From: Dermanyssus gallinae
Taxonomy: Eukaryota; Arthropoda; Arachnida; Mesostigmata; Dermanyssidae
Reading direction: 5' to 3'
Assembly: GCA_003439945.1 (NCBI GenBank)
Contig: QVRM01003936.1
Coordinates: forward strand, 1 to 64,000
Length of the DNA stretch: 64,000 nucleotides
Below the pieces are notes generated by a model, which was given only the letters and a program-made list of their open reading frames with translations, ran no database searches and had not been told where the DNA came from. The stretch's first letter is position 1. Every line of letters starts with the position of its first letter. This document shows, in pieces, positions 1 to 10,463 of this stretch. The translations under genes were made by a program, and so were the position numbers.

Positions 1-1
1 T

Positions 2-838
2 AGAGAACAAGTCAGGCAGCAAGAAGGCGCCGGGATAACGGTTAGGGGGGTAGTTAAAAGTAAGGAGGGTGACCTTATAATTAGAATAGAGGAGAGCGAA
101 AAGGGCGCAGGAGAAAAAATAGCGGCGGCCATTCGGGAATCTGCGAAGATGCAGGCCGACTGCCGAGAGCTTAACCAGGGGCAGACCATCGCCCTGTGGG
201 GGATTGACCCACTCTTGGACGGGGAGCAGGTCGAAAGCGAACTGCAAAAGGCCTTGCAGCTTCCGGCCGGCGCCAAGATCACAGCTACCGAGCCAAGGCT
301 CGGAAGAGCTGAAGTTTGGTACGCACTGGTCACGGCGTCCCCGGCGGCGGCAAGAGCCATATGCTCCCGCAAGACCCTTAAGCTGGGCTCGAGGTGGTGC
401 AGACCTGAGGAGTGGATTAGGCTTCCCAACTGCTACAAGTGTCATAGGCCGGGCCATAAGGCCCAAGACTGCAAAGCAGAGAGCCAGGTGCCTCGGGTAT
501 GCCACAAATGTGGTGAACCTGACCACCTGGTAGCCAATTGCAAAGCAACGACACCAAAGTGTCTGGTCTGCGGAATAGAGGGGCACCGAGCGGATAGGAT
601 GTCTTGCCCGGCCTATAGGGAGCAAGTCGAGCAGAGGCGGGAGGCCCGAAGGGGCGTCGCCAAGGGACAGGTAAATGGCAAGGAGACCCAAGTAGAAGCC
701 CAAATAACCAAGAAGAGCAATAAAAAGGGGAATAAAGACAAGGGGGCTAAAAATAAGAAGAAAACCGTTATCCCAGCAGAGGACGGAAAGGGTGATTGGA
801 ACTTAGTAGGTAGGGGCCCTTTATCCGACCAATGTTAA
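2..838 (+). CDS. R1-A ORF1, gag-like nucleocapsid protein (5' partial)
   Basis: The frame is open from base 2 through the TAA at 836-838, so the first Met at 149 is internal and the true start is upstream of the window. Three CCHC zinc knuckles lie in tandem: CYKCHRPGHKAQDC, CHKCGEPDHLVANC and CLVCGIEGHRADRMSC, about residues 142-200 of the visible part. A lysine-rich tail follows. Knuckles of this kind bind the element RNA to form the RNP in R1-clade ORF1 proteins. An RRM-like stretch (about residues 55-120 of the visible part) precedes the knuckles, as in R1, TRAS and SART ORF1; that assignment is by position. No internal stops are seen. The ORF ends 4 nt past the presumed ORF2 ATG, so the two frames overlap. 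Confidence 0.85.
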   Translation, partial: REQVRQQEGAGITVRGVVKSKEGDLIIRIEESEKGAGEKIAAAIRESAKMQADCRELNQGQTIALWGIDPLLDGEQVESELQKALQLPAGAKITATEPRLGRAEVWYALVTASPAAARAICSRKTLKLGSRWCRPEEWIRLPNCYKCHRPGHKAQDCKAESQVPRVCHKCGEPDHLVANCKATTPKCLVCGIEGHRADRMSCPAYREQVEQRREARRGVAKGQVNGKETQVEAQITKKSNKKGNKDKGAKNKKKTVIPAEDGKGDWNLVGRGPLSDQC

Positions 839-3800
839 AGATACTTCAGGTAAACCTTAACCGCTGCAGGGCGGCGCATGACATGCTCGATGAGATAGTA
901 CGCAGATAGGCCTCTGCCTGCTTTCCGAGCCAAACATAGCGATCACCAAGCGGAAGGCAGACTGGGTATCTGACGCAGAGGCGGATACCGCAATCTGGTG
1001 GACGGGTTCCGAGAGAAACCTCGCGATTAGGGGCGGGGGGTCGGGGAGGGGGTTCTCCTGGCTGGAGATTGACCGGGTAGGGGTCATCTATAGCTGCTAC
1101 TTCTCTCCCAACAGGGAGGAGGAGGAATTCGAGGAATTCCTCGAGGAACTTGCCCAGAGCGCGGGGGCACATGCAGGTAAGAGGGTAGTGATCACCGGGG
1201 ATTTTAACGCAGCCAGCATAGCATGGGGTAGCCGAACCACAACTAGACGGGCCCAAACTTTACAGGAGTGGATGGCTGAAAAAAGTCTAATGGTTCTTAA
1301 TGACGGAAGGGTCCCCACCTTTTCCAGAGGGAGCCAGACGGCCTTCATTGACCTAACAATGGTCAATGAGGCGGCCTTTCCACTGGTGGTAGAGTGGAGG
1401 GTGAGGGAGACGGAGGAGACCATGAGTGACCACAGATACATCTGTTTCACCATCAGTACCCCCGAGGTGGCCCTCGCCCCGCCCCCTAGTAAGAGATGGC
1501 AGATGCGGAAACTTGACGCCAAGATTCTAGTGGCTGAAATAGACGAGGGTTGCAAACAACTGGGAGACACGGTGGGGGATGAATATCAAATAATTAGCAT
1601 ACTCTCTACAGCATGCGAGAAAGCTGCTCCCTCACAACACCATGGGAGCCGCCACCCTCCTAATTACTGGTGGAACAAAGGGATCGCAGCTGCCCGCAGG
1701 GCTTGCATTAGGCTAAGTAGGATTTTCACGAGAACACGCAGCTGGTTAACGCAAAGAAAACGACGGGTGGGATTTTACGGGGAGCGAGAGACCGCAAGAG
1801 CTGAATCCCAATTGACGGAGTACAAGGCTGCTCGATTGAGACTCCGAGGACTCATCGCCAAAAGTAAAGCCCGAGCGGAGAAAGAGCTGATAGACGCGGT
1901 GGAGAGCGACGTATGGGGCCTGCCGTACCGAATAGTTATGGCCAAACTCCGGAGACCTCCCCCGAAACTCCCCCCGGATGTGCTGCGGGAGACTGTAACC
2001 GGTCTTTTTCCGGCACAGCCGCGGAGAGAAAACGAGGAGTTCTCGGTCACCCCGGAAAACATTCCGGAGGTGACGCTGGAGGAGGTCGAACAAGCCCGGA
2101 ATCGGTTGGCAACCGGTAAAGCGCCCGGCCTAGACGGAATTCCCCCAGAGGTAGCGAGGCTACTGGTCAAAAGGTGGCCTAAGGTCTTCCAAGACCTTGC
2201 CAACAAGCTTTTGAGAGAGGGGAGATTCCCGAGGCTGTGGAAAAGGGCTAGCCTGGTTCTAATCCCCAAACCCGGGAGGAAGACGGGGCCTTCGGCTTAC
2301 CGGCCCATATGCCTCATTGACGCCATGGGTAAGCTCCTGGAGAACGTTATAGTCAAGAGACTAAACGACGAGATTCAGGAAAAGAACGCCCTATCAGATG
2401 CCCAGTACGGCTTCCGGAAGGGCAGATCCGCATTAGGGGCTCTAAAGAAGGTTCTGAAACGGGCGGGTGAGGAGACTATGAAGACCCCTAAAACAAGGGG
2501 ATTCGTGCTCCTGATCCTCCTGGATGTCAAAAATGCCTTCAACACAATGAATTGGAAAGTAATTGTGGAGGCGATGAAGAGGAAGGGCTTTTCCCTCTAC
2601 CTCCGTCGAATGATTTCATCCTACCTGGATGACAGAGGCTTGGTTGCAGGGGGGCAGGAGTACGAGGTTACTGCCGGAGTCCCACAGGGCTCGATTCTAG
2701 GACCCGTGCTCTGGAACATAGCTTACGACGGGGTGCTCGAGATCCCAGGTCTCCCGTATGGGGTGGAGACGTTGGCGTACGCCGATGACCTTGCACTCAT
2801 GATAACGGCCAGGACCGAAAGAGCCCTGGAGAGCGCCGCCAATGAGGCCTTGTCAATGGTGTCCGAGTGGATGGAGTCCCATCACTTGAAACTGGCACCC
2901 GACAAGACGGAGGCGATGTACCTAACAGGCAGAAAGAGGACGACCGGCATTAACCTCGTGATGGCGGGCCACCCAATAGAAATCAGAAAGAAGGTAAAGT
3001 ACCTTGGGGTCATGCTAGACACCGGACTGACCGGATCGACACACGTTAAGTACGTGGCCGAAAAGGCCCAAAGGGTCTCCCTGAACCTGGCGCGGATCAT
3101 GCCTAGGGTCGGTGGGGTGGCTGAGGTGAAAAGAAGGCTCCTGGCCTCGGTGGCCGAATCAACGGCGCTATACGCAGCCCCAGTCTGGGGGGACATGGCA
3201 ATGCAGACGGCGAAAAATAGGGGGGCACTAAGGTCGACCCAACGAACGCTGGCAATCAGGGTAAGCCGGGCGTATCGAACAATCTCGACCGAAGCTCTCC
3301 TGGTCCTAGCCAAAATGCTGCCATGGGACCTCCTAGTGGCTGAACGAAGTAAAATGTATCTAGACGAAGGTCTGGATCTCACCAGGGCCAGGAGTGCCAC
3401 CATATCGGCCTGGCATGAGGAATGGGCGCAGGTAAGACCCGGTGTGACCACAGGGAGCTGGACCAAGAGTCTGATACCGGACCTCAGGGTATGGTATGAC
3501 CGCCGACACGGGGAGCTTTCCTACTGGACGACTCAGGTTCTGACCGGACACGGCCAGTTCCAGAGCTACCTGTCAAGGATCAAGAAGGCCATCAGCGATA
3601 TCTGCGTACTGTGCGACTCTGGAGAAACGGACAACGTAGAGCATACTGTTCTGCGGTGTGATGCTCTCAGGGAAGCACGGGACGCAGCACCAACCGCTGT
3701 GAGGGGCCGACCCATCAAGGAGGTGGTCTCCCATATGATGACTTCGGCGGAGGCATGGAGGGAGGCGACGAACTTGTTCTACGCTGTTTTGACACTCAAG

Positions 3801-4001
3801 ACAGCCAAGGAAACGGCCAGGCGGGAGAGGTTTGAGCGGGTCTCTCGGGAGAGTGGTCGAGACGAGGAGCCGAGGGAGGGGGGAGGGGGGTGGGGAGCAG
3901 CCAGGCCCTCATGGTCTCGACGCACCCTCACAGGACGGATTACAAAATGGCATCCCCCTATCCAACCGCAGGTAGACATGCGGGATGATAGTCAGGGATA
4001 G
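832..4001 (+). pseudogene. R1-A ORF2: endonuclease / reverse transcriptase, one frameshift
   Basis: The start is the ATG at 832-834, inside the ORF1 end. It opens MLKILQVNLNRCRAAHD, the usual R1-type endonuclease start. The frame stops at TAG 907-909. One missing base near 901-906 moves the reading into the frame that stays open to TAG 3999-4001. Total length would be about 1055 codons, normal for R1 ORF2. Endonuclease: ITGDFNAASIAWGS near 1195. Reverse transcriptase: LLDVKNAFN near 2518 (catalytic Asp), GVPQGSILGP near 2677, YADD at 2778-2789. The C-terminal CCHC is CVLCDSGETDNVEHTVLRC near 3603-3659, typical of the clade. Apart from the single frameshift it is intact, so the copy is young or its close relatives are active. 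A sequencing indel is also possible. Confidence 0.88.
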
Positions 4002-4196
4002 AGCTGATTGAAGGAGAACGGCAGGGACGCCTCTCCCACGGTTTCGATGTAATGCCAAAGTAATACCGAGCCTGGGGGGGTGGGGAGGAATCCGGGTTTA
4101 GTGGGTTTGCGAGTCTCACACTAGTCACGCAGGCTGCTAGTGGCGCATGTGCATCATGCATTACCGAAACCTCCCAGAACAAAAAAAAAAAAAAAA

Positions 4197-6729
4197 CACC
4201 AGCCCCAACTGCTTGCACGAAGATTTCTAGCGCTTCCTAGATGACCTCGCAGAATCGATACGCGACACGAAAACCGGAAACGAAGTGCTAATAACCGGGG
4301 ATTTTAACTCAGCGTCAGAAGTCTGGGGATCACCTCGAGCCGATGAAAGGGGCAGAACTTAACTAGAATAGGCAGCATCACTCGATCTTCAAGTATTAAA
4401 CGACGGAAAAGAAGCTATTTTCCACCGCCACGGCGGCGAGTCTTACGTGGATATCACGTTATGTAACGACATCCTCGCGCCAAAAGCTATAAGTTGGAAG
4501 GTTCTAATGGACGAGGAAAACCTGAGCGACCATTTCTGCATTGAGACTCGACTGAAGATTCAAAACTTTCGATCAGTTCCTCCCCTTAAGAAGCGATTCA
4601 GACTCACAAACGAGTCAAAGTTCAAGAAACAACTCGGGAGAAAAATAAAAGCCCTATCCAGCCCTCACGTAACTGCAGAAGATCTACAAGTACTCCTTGT
4701 AGAGGTGTGCAAGACTACGTGTACCAACAGCGCTCACCCCAGGCGAGGAAACGTCCCGCCTAAATATTGGTGGACGCAGGAGATCGCAGACAAACGAAAA
4801 GAGTGCTGCAAAGCGAGGCGTGCTCTCAAACTGAAACAACGAGACGCAGACGCACGCAATCAAGAATTGCAAGAGTATAGGAAAAGCCGGGCCTTACTCA
4901 AGCAAGCCATAGCCAACAGTAAGACTAAGGGCCATAGAAAGCTCCTCAACGAGGCCGAGGACGATCCCTGGGGAAAACCTTACACGATAGTCAGGGGAAG
5001 TAGAAAAAATACACCTGTTTCCCTGGACGAACAGCAAACCAAGGCGGTCCTAACTAAGCTGTTCCCGACCCACGCACCTTTCGAAAGGGCTATTTATGAG
5101 AACAATCCCAGGCTGGAAGGTGAGGGCGAGTTTCCGTCTATTCAACCACACGAGGTTCTACGCGCAGCTCACAGGCAAAATACCGGAAAAGCCCCCGGAC
5201 CACACAGGGTTCCCCCTGAGGCAGTGAAACTTCTCTTTACGGAGCACCCTGCGATCGTAGCGGACTCTTTCAATGTCCTACTCAAAAGCGGCACTTTTCC
5301 GCTATCCTGGAAGCGTGCTGAGTCGTCCTCATTCCCAAAAGCAACGGGGGATACCGGCCGATGTGCCTGCTGAGTGCGCTGGCAAAAGGAGACGAAACCA
5401 TAATTGAGGAAAGACTGAGGCTCTTCGCAGAGGAACACGGCCTGCTTTCGGACACACATTACGGCTTCCGCAAGAACCGGTTAGTCCTAACTGCAATACA
5501 AGGCGTTGCAAGTAGGGCGGATTCGTTACGAAGTTCCACCATACAGGCACGGTAGCTCCTCCTAGTCGCTCTCCTAGACGGTAAGAACGCCTTCAACAGT
5601 CTACCATGGAAAACAATTCTGGACACACTGATACGAAAAAAAGTCCCCTCGAAGCTGGTAAATGTAATTCCCAGCTACCTTAAAGCACGAACAGTTGTCA
5701 ACGGCCAGGTCAGCTTCCAAATGACAGCCGGGGTCCCGCAGGGGTCTATACTTGGCCCACTTCTCTGGAATTTGGCTTACGACGACGTCCTCCGTCTGAC
5801 AGGCCTACCCAAAGAAGTGGACACAGTAGCCTATACCGACGACCTGGCGATAGTCGTGCAGGCTAAAACTGCCGACGAACTTGAACTAAATATGAATAAA
5901 GCTGTTTACCTAACGTCAGAGTGGATCAGCGCAGCGGGACTTAGATTGGCCCCTGAGCGAAGCAATACTCCTCACAGGAAGAAAGAGGATCCGACAGCTC
6001 ACTCCACAGCTTGACGGCGAGAATAATGAAATTGTAAAGGAAGTCTGCTACCTCAGGGTCACACTGGATACTGCGATGAATGGCCTCAGCCACATAAAAA
6101 AGGCAACGACAAAAGAAGCCAAGGCAGTGTGTGCTATAGCCAAGATTCTGCCGAACATCCATGGCCCCCGGGCCCGACAAGGGCACTGCTAATGACGGTC
6201 GCGGAATCAATTGCATTATTTGGAGCGCCAGTTTGGGTGAGAGCAACTTTCAAGACGAAGAAAGCGAAACAGATTCTACGGAGGACCCAAAGGGTGGCAG
6301 CCCTGAGGGTTTTCCAGGGGTACCGCACAGTCAGCACGAATGCTGCTCTGGTGCTGGCAGGGTCAATCCCCTGGGATCTTAAGGCACTCGAAAGGAAGCG
6401 ACTATGGGAATTAGGTGCCCCTACCCGAACGGAAAAAGACAGTGAGAGAAACGACACAATTAAGACATGGCAGGAGGAGTGGGACGCCATCCCCCCCGGG
6501 GGTCCTGAAGGATCCCTGCGCGTACTGCTGCTAGATATGTGATATAGACTAGATATGCTGCCAGATATGTGATATAGATGATAGAAACTTCAACTCGTAT
6601 TTGTTCCGAATTGAAAAGGCTCCGTCGCCGATATGCGTATTCTGCCAAGAGGCACATAAGGACACTCCAGGTCACACACTACTACAGTGCTCGGCCTGGG
6701 AGGCTGCGCGGTTAAGGGCAAGCAGCTCG
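4197..6729 (+). pseudogene. R1-B copy 1, ORF2 remnant
   Basis: This is the second R1-type family, clearly different from R1-A. It starts in mid-endonuclease directly after the R1-A poly(A). ITGDFNSASEVWGSPRAD lies near 4297. The frame carries TAA and TAG at 4360-4371, then is open from 4447 to about 5345. Further frameshifts and a TAG follow near 5345, 5553, 5970 and 6130. RT landmarks remain: LLDGKNAFNSLPW near 5575, GVPQGSILGPLLWN near 5728, and YTDD (for YADD) near 5832. The CCHC remnant CVFCQEAHKDTPGHTLLQC lies near 6640. A 31-bp imperfect tandem duplication (6527-6580) interrupts the C-terminal region. No protein can be made. The amber at 4369-4371 recurs in the other R1-B copies. Confidence 0.85.
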
Positions 6730-7137
6730 TCCGAGTGAAATGGGCCAGGGAGGGAGACCCACACCACGAGGTCAGCGACCCACCTCGGTCCAGCTTAATA
6801 AAGTTTACAGAATACATTGTCTCCAGTGAGCAGGCCTGGAAACTGGGAGCAGCGACGGCAAAATAAGTCCTCCAGGAGAAACATGAAAAGTGCAAAGAAA
6901 GACAGGCACAACTGCAGCTTCAACCTGAGAGCATCCATAGAGAAGTGCAGTTCGAAGAAAACGGGCTCGTAGGTGTTAGACAAGTGCTGGATTCTCTGGG
7001 CGACCCCAGCCAATTGATCTGAAAGGGCGCTCGCCACTTCTCCTGATAGTCCATAGTACTGTTTTTTATGAAGATCTGGGGTATCAGAGATTGAAGCTTG
7101 CGTAACTGCATTTAATACCTCCTCCACATAAAAAAAA
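6730..7137 (+). mobile_element. R1-B copy 1, end of ORF2 and 3' UTR
   Basis: This is the degenerate ORF2 end followed by a 3' UTR. It shares the blocks around gacc-ccagccaattgatc, cgccacttctcctgat and gtaactgcattaa-cctcctcca with the fragments at 7623-7875 and 28380-28556. All three end in a short A-run that passes directly into (TA)n, so this is the family 3' terminus. Copy 1 lacks the middle of this UTR compared with the 7623 fragment. Confidence 0.75.
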
Positions 7138-7160
7138 ATATATATATATAGATATATAGA
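7136..7160. repeat. (TA)n tract between two R1-B copies
   Basis: This is an alternating TA run, slightly interrupted (gatatataga), directly after the A-run that ends R1-B copy 1. The next R1-B fragment starts beyond it. It may be the original target or a copied tail. Confidence 0.8.
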
Positions 7161-7880
7161 GACAGAATCTTTTTGAGGCCAGCGCGGCTGAAGAAAGCGC
7201 AACTTTAAATCAAACGGGTTTGCAAGGGCTGGGACAAAGTGCGCTTGACAGGTGGGTGAACCTGTTTGAGCGGGTCTCTCGGGAGAGTGGTCGAGACGAG
7301 TAGCCGAGGGAGGGGGGAGGAAGTGGGGAGCAGCCAGGCCCTCATGGTCTCGACGCACCCTTACAGGACGGATTACAAAATGGCATTCCCCTATCCAACC
7401 GCAGGTAGACATGCGGGATGATAGTCAGGGATATGGCTGATTAAAGGAGAACGGCAGAGACGCCTCTCCACACGGCTTCGATGTAATGCCAAAGTAATAC
7501 CGAGCCTGGGGGGGTGGGGAGGAATCCGGGTTTAGTGGGTTTGCGAGTCTCACACTAGTCACGCAAGCTGCTAGTGGCGCATGTGCATCATGCATTATTA
7601 AAACCTCCCAGAACAAAAAAAAGTGGGGGAACCCGTGAGTGACCCCGGCCAATTGATCCGATAGGGCACTTGCCACTTCTCCTGATGGCCCATAGCACTG
7701 TTCTATGGAGATCCGGGCCATCAGAAAGTGAAGTTTAAGGGGGGAGGTGCGTTTAGTGGGTATGGGTCTCAGCGGCGTAACATCCATCCGCTGGGGTCAA
7801 GTCCCACACAGCTCGAGATGGAAACTCCTTCTCGTAGCAGTAGTGCGTAACTGCATTAAACCCTCCTCCACAAAAAATAA
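7161..7880 (+). mobile_element. R1-B copy 2: 3'-terminal fragment, split by an R1-A insertion
   Basis: Bases 7161-7262 match the start of the R1-B 3' UTR seen near 28290-28375. The family sequence resumes at 7623 and runs to about 7875, ending with the same cctccaca plus A-run. It then enters (TA)n. The interruption at 7263-7622 is an R1-A 3' fragment. The copy is strongly 5'-truncated and carries no coding sequence of note. Confidence 0.75.
7263..7622 (+). mobile_element. R1-A 3' fragment (5'-truncated insertion) with TSD
   Basis: It aligns almost base for base with 3831-4196: the last part of ORF2, the 3' UTR and an 8-nt poly(A) (7615-7622). It is flanked by gtgggtgaacc at 7252-7262 and gtgggggaacc at 7623-7633. 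This is an 11-bp target-site duplication with one mismatch. The event is a typical short retrotransposition product inside an R1-B 3' UTR. A g-to-t change has made a TAG where R1-A reads on. Confidence 0.9.
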
Positions 7881-7895
7881 TATATATATATTTAT
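7881..7895. repeat. (TA)n at the R1-B copy 2 / RLE-1 copy A junction
   Basis: A short TA run lies between the R1-B 3' terminus and the truncated 5' end of the RLE-1 element. Confidence 0.7.
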
Positions 7896-9622
7896 ACTCA
7901 GCCCATAAAACTGCTCGCTTAGCGTTCATCCCTAAAATTAACAATGCCACATCCTCAAGCGATCTGCGACCCCTATCTATTAGTTCATACTTACAACGAA
8001 CACTTAACAAAATTCTCTCTAGACGCCTCTCTATTAAGCTTCTCCCAATCCAGCGAGCGTTTCTCCCCTTTAATGGTACCTTCGAGAATCTTGCGGTTCT
8101 GGATGGTATCCTTAACGATGCCAAGTCTACAGGACGTGAGCTCAGACTTGCCTCAATTGACCTCCGAAAGGCGTTCGACATGGTGAGTCATGACTTCGTC
8201 CTGTGGTCACTCCGGACTCGTGAATACCTGGAGGTATACATTAATTATATCGAACGCTTGTACCTCTCATCTAAAACTCTCATAGAATTTGGACAAACAT
8301 GTCGCACATTTCGGCCAACTAGGGGTGTTAGGCAGGGATATCCTCTGTTCCCCCTTTATTTAATCTAGTTCTCGACGACATTCTTTCAAAATTAGACAAA
8401 ACTAATATCGGGTACCAACCTACTGATGACTTCCGCCTTATTGGCTTAGCCTTTGCGGATGATCTTGTCCTCCTAGCTTCCACGAAATCTACTCTCCAAC
8501 GGCTCCTTAATATTGCGGACCCCCATCCCAAAGCCTTGAAATTAATACTAATAAAAGCTTTACTATCTCCCACCTATTTAATAGGAAAGAAGGTAAAGGT
8601 TTTATTAATACCGTCCCAGAATTTAACGTTGGAGATCGGCAGTTCCAGCTAAAGGTATGAGCGATCGATGGAGATATCTTGGAGTCGACTTTGACAGCAA
8701 TGGTAGAGTTGACCCCACCAAGGATATACTCCTTAATTTACTCAACAGACTTACGATAGCTCCCCTTAAACCCCACCAAAGACTCTCCGGCGTAAGATGG
8801 TCTCCGGTCCCAGACCATCTTACGCACTCCTTAGCGACCTAGATAAAGAGATCAGAAAGGTTGTTAAGTCGAAATGGCTTAAACTCGAAAACTCGGTGCC
8901 GAACGCCTACCTGTACACGCACACAGCACACGGCGGTCTGGACATCCCCTGCCTCCAAACATTCATCCCCAGACTCCGCCTCTCTCGCCTGACAGCACTA
9001 CAACACTCCACGCACCTTGGGGTCCAATGGATGTTAACCACCGAGCACTTCACAAAAGACCTTGCGAAAACAAGACTTCTTTGCGAGCGCTTGGGAACCT
9101 CCACTGAGACCGCTACACAAGAGACCGAGTACTGGTCTCAACAACTACACAACACGTTTGACGGGGCGCATTTTAAAAAAGCACACAAAATGCCCTTTGT
9201 ACATTACTGGATTAAGGGTATGCCCTACCTATCTGGTAAGGAGTATTTAAACCTACTAAAGCTCAGGATTAACGCGCTACCAACGCGTGCCAGATGAGCC
9301 AGGGGACGCCTGGGCTACAACACATGTTGTAGGGACGGGTGTCATGCGCTTGAGACGTTGGCTCATGTCGCTCAGATGTGCGATACAACACACAAACAAA
9401 CTATAAAAAGACATGACGACGTCTGTGATCGCGTGGCGCGTCTTCTCCGCGAGAGGGGTCATAAGGTGGTTCGTGAGAGAGTATTCCGTCGACCGGGCGC
9501 ACCGTGTCTAAAGCCCGACCTCGTAGTAACAACACCTACCGAGGTCTGAGTTTTAGATGCCGAGGTCTGCGGCCCGAACCGGAACCTGGCAAAAGCGCGG
9601 CAGGACAAGATCACTAAACATG
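7893..9622 (+). pseudogene. RLE-1 copy A: R2-like retrotransposon, truncated at both ends
   Basis: Homologous to 32480-33990 (copy B) at roughly 90 percent identity by eye. It starts inside the RT finger region, at the equivalent of the ETARLAFIPKINNA stretch. It keeps the catalytic box LAFADDLVLLAS (FADD at 8452-8463) that copy B has lost. Reading is broken by frameshifts, by TGA at 9295-9297 and by TGA near 9547. It still shows the CCHC of the restriction-like endonuclease (CRDGCHALETLAHVAQMC near 9332-9385) and the nuclease core KPDLVVTTPTEV near 9512-9545. The element stops abruptly near 9622, inside the endonuclease, against a minus-strand R1-B copy. Because R2-type copies normally keep their 3' end, this 3' loss points to a later rearrangement. 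Confidence 0.85.
8791..8824. repeat. Perfect 13-bp inverted repeat replacing RLE-1 sequence
   Basis: The arms are CGTAAGATGGTCT (8791-8803) and AGACCATCTTACG (8812-8824) around an 8-nt loop. Copy B has only the right arm, with one difference. In place of the left arm it has about 50 nt of ordinary coding sequence (33117-33163). The left arm is therefore newly made from its neighbour. Confidence 0.85.
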
Positions 9623-10440
9623 ACAGGCTGGGAGTGTTCTCATAAATAGCCCTTTCAAAAGGTGCGTGGGTCGGGATATCACTTTTATTTTCCTCCCGAG
9701 TTCGTCCTTGAACCTTGACTCGTCTGTGAGTCTGAATCGCTTCTTAAGGGGAGGAACTGATCGAAGGTTTTGAATCCTCAGTCGAGTCTCAATTCAGTAA
9801 TGGTCGCTCAGGTTTTCCTTGTCCACTAGAACCTTCCAGCTTATAGCTTTTGGCGCAAGGACGTCGTTGCATAACGTGGTATCCACGTATGACTCGCTGC
9901 CGTGCCGGCGGAAAGTAGCTTCTTTTCCGTCGTTTAATACTTGAAGATCGAGTGATGCTGCCTATTCTAATAGAGTTCTGCCCCCTTTATCGGCTCGAGA
10001 TGATCCCCAGACTTTTGACGCTAAGTTAAAATCCCCGGTTATTAGGACTCCGTTTCCGGTTTTCGTGTCGCGTATCGATTCCGCGAGGTCATCTAGGAAG
10101 CGCTCGAAATCTCCGTGCAAGCAGTTTGGGCTGATGTAGGCAGAATATATTCTGCCGACCTCTTTTACTTCCATCCAGCAAAACCCATTTCCGTGTCCTC
10201 TCTCAAGCACTTGTACATTCTGTTTAGTTATGAGCACTGTATCTAGCATAGGGTCTTTGTCCCAAGTCTCTGATTCTTCGGTGATCCTCCTGTTGGGTTC
10301 GCTAAAGGCCCTCACAACAGTTTTTCTTTTCAATGCTATTTCTTCTATCATATCATGGACCGCCCTGCTTCTATTGCAGCTGGCCTGATTTCGCTAATCA
10401 TTTTTGTGCGGAGGAGTTGCGCTGGGTCGATCATCTAGCC
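9623..10440 (-). pseudogene. R1-B copy 3: endonuclease half of ORF2
   Basis: Read leftwards from about 10440, it shows QASCNRSRAVHDMIEE and then FSEPN, the start of an R1-type endonuclease. The core VLITGDFNLASKVWGSS follows near 10050. The frame meets TAG at 9962-9964, then continues recognisably to LKKRFRLTDES near 9730. An internal deletion of about 415 bp, relative to plus-strand positions 4647-5063, joins this to FERGLFMRT-type sequence. The element ends at 9623, the equivalent of about 5118 in copy 1. The RT, C-terminus and 3' UTR are absent. A LINE that lacks its 3' end cannot be a simple retrotransposition product. Confidence 0.8.
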
Positions 10441-10463
10441 ACGCCCTTGTGCCCCTGTGTCCT

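Larger units (their letters stand above)
1..4196 (+). mobile_element. R1-A: nearly complete R1-clade non-LTR retrotransposon
   Basis: The element reads gag-like ORF1, then ORF2 (apurinic-type endonuclease, reverse transcriptase, C-terminal CCHC), then a GC-rich 3' UTR and a 16-nt poly(A) at 4181-4196. Its 5' end lies before the window. The base after the poly(A) begins R1-B endonuclease sequence in mid-domain (4197), so R1-A probably inserted into an older R1-B copy. That is inference, because the left junction is not visible. R1-clade elements are known to move by target-primed reverse transcription. The flanks here are not 28S rDNA, so this is a non-ribosomal relative. Two 5'-truncated relatives lie at 7263-7622 and 57212-58248. 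Confidence 0.9.
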
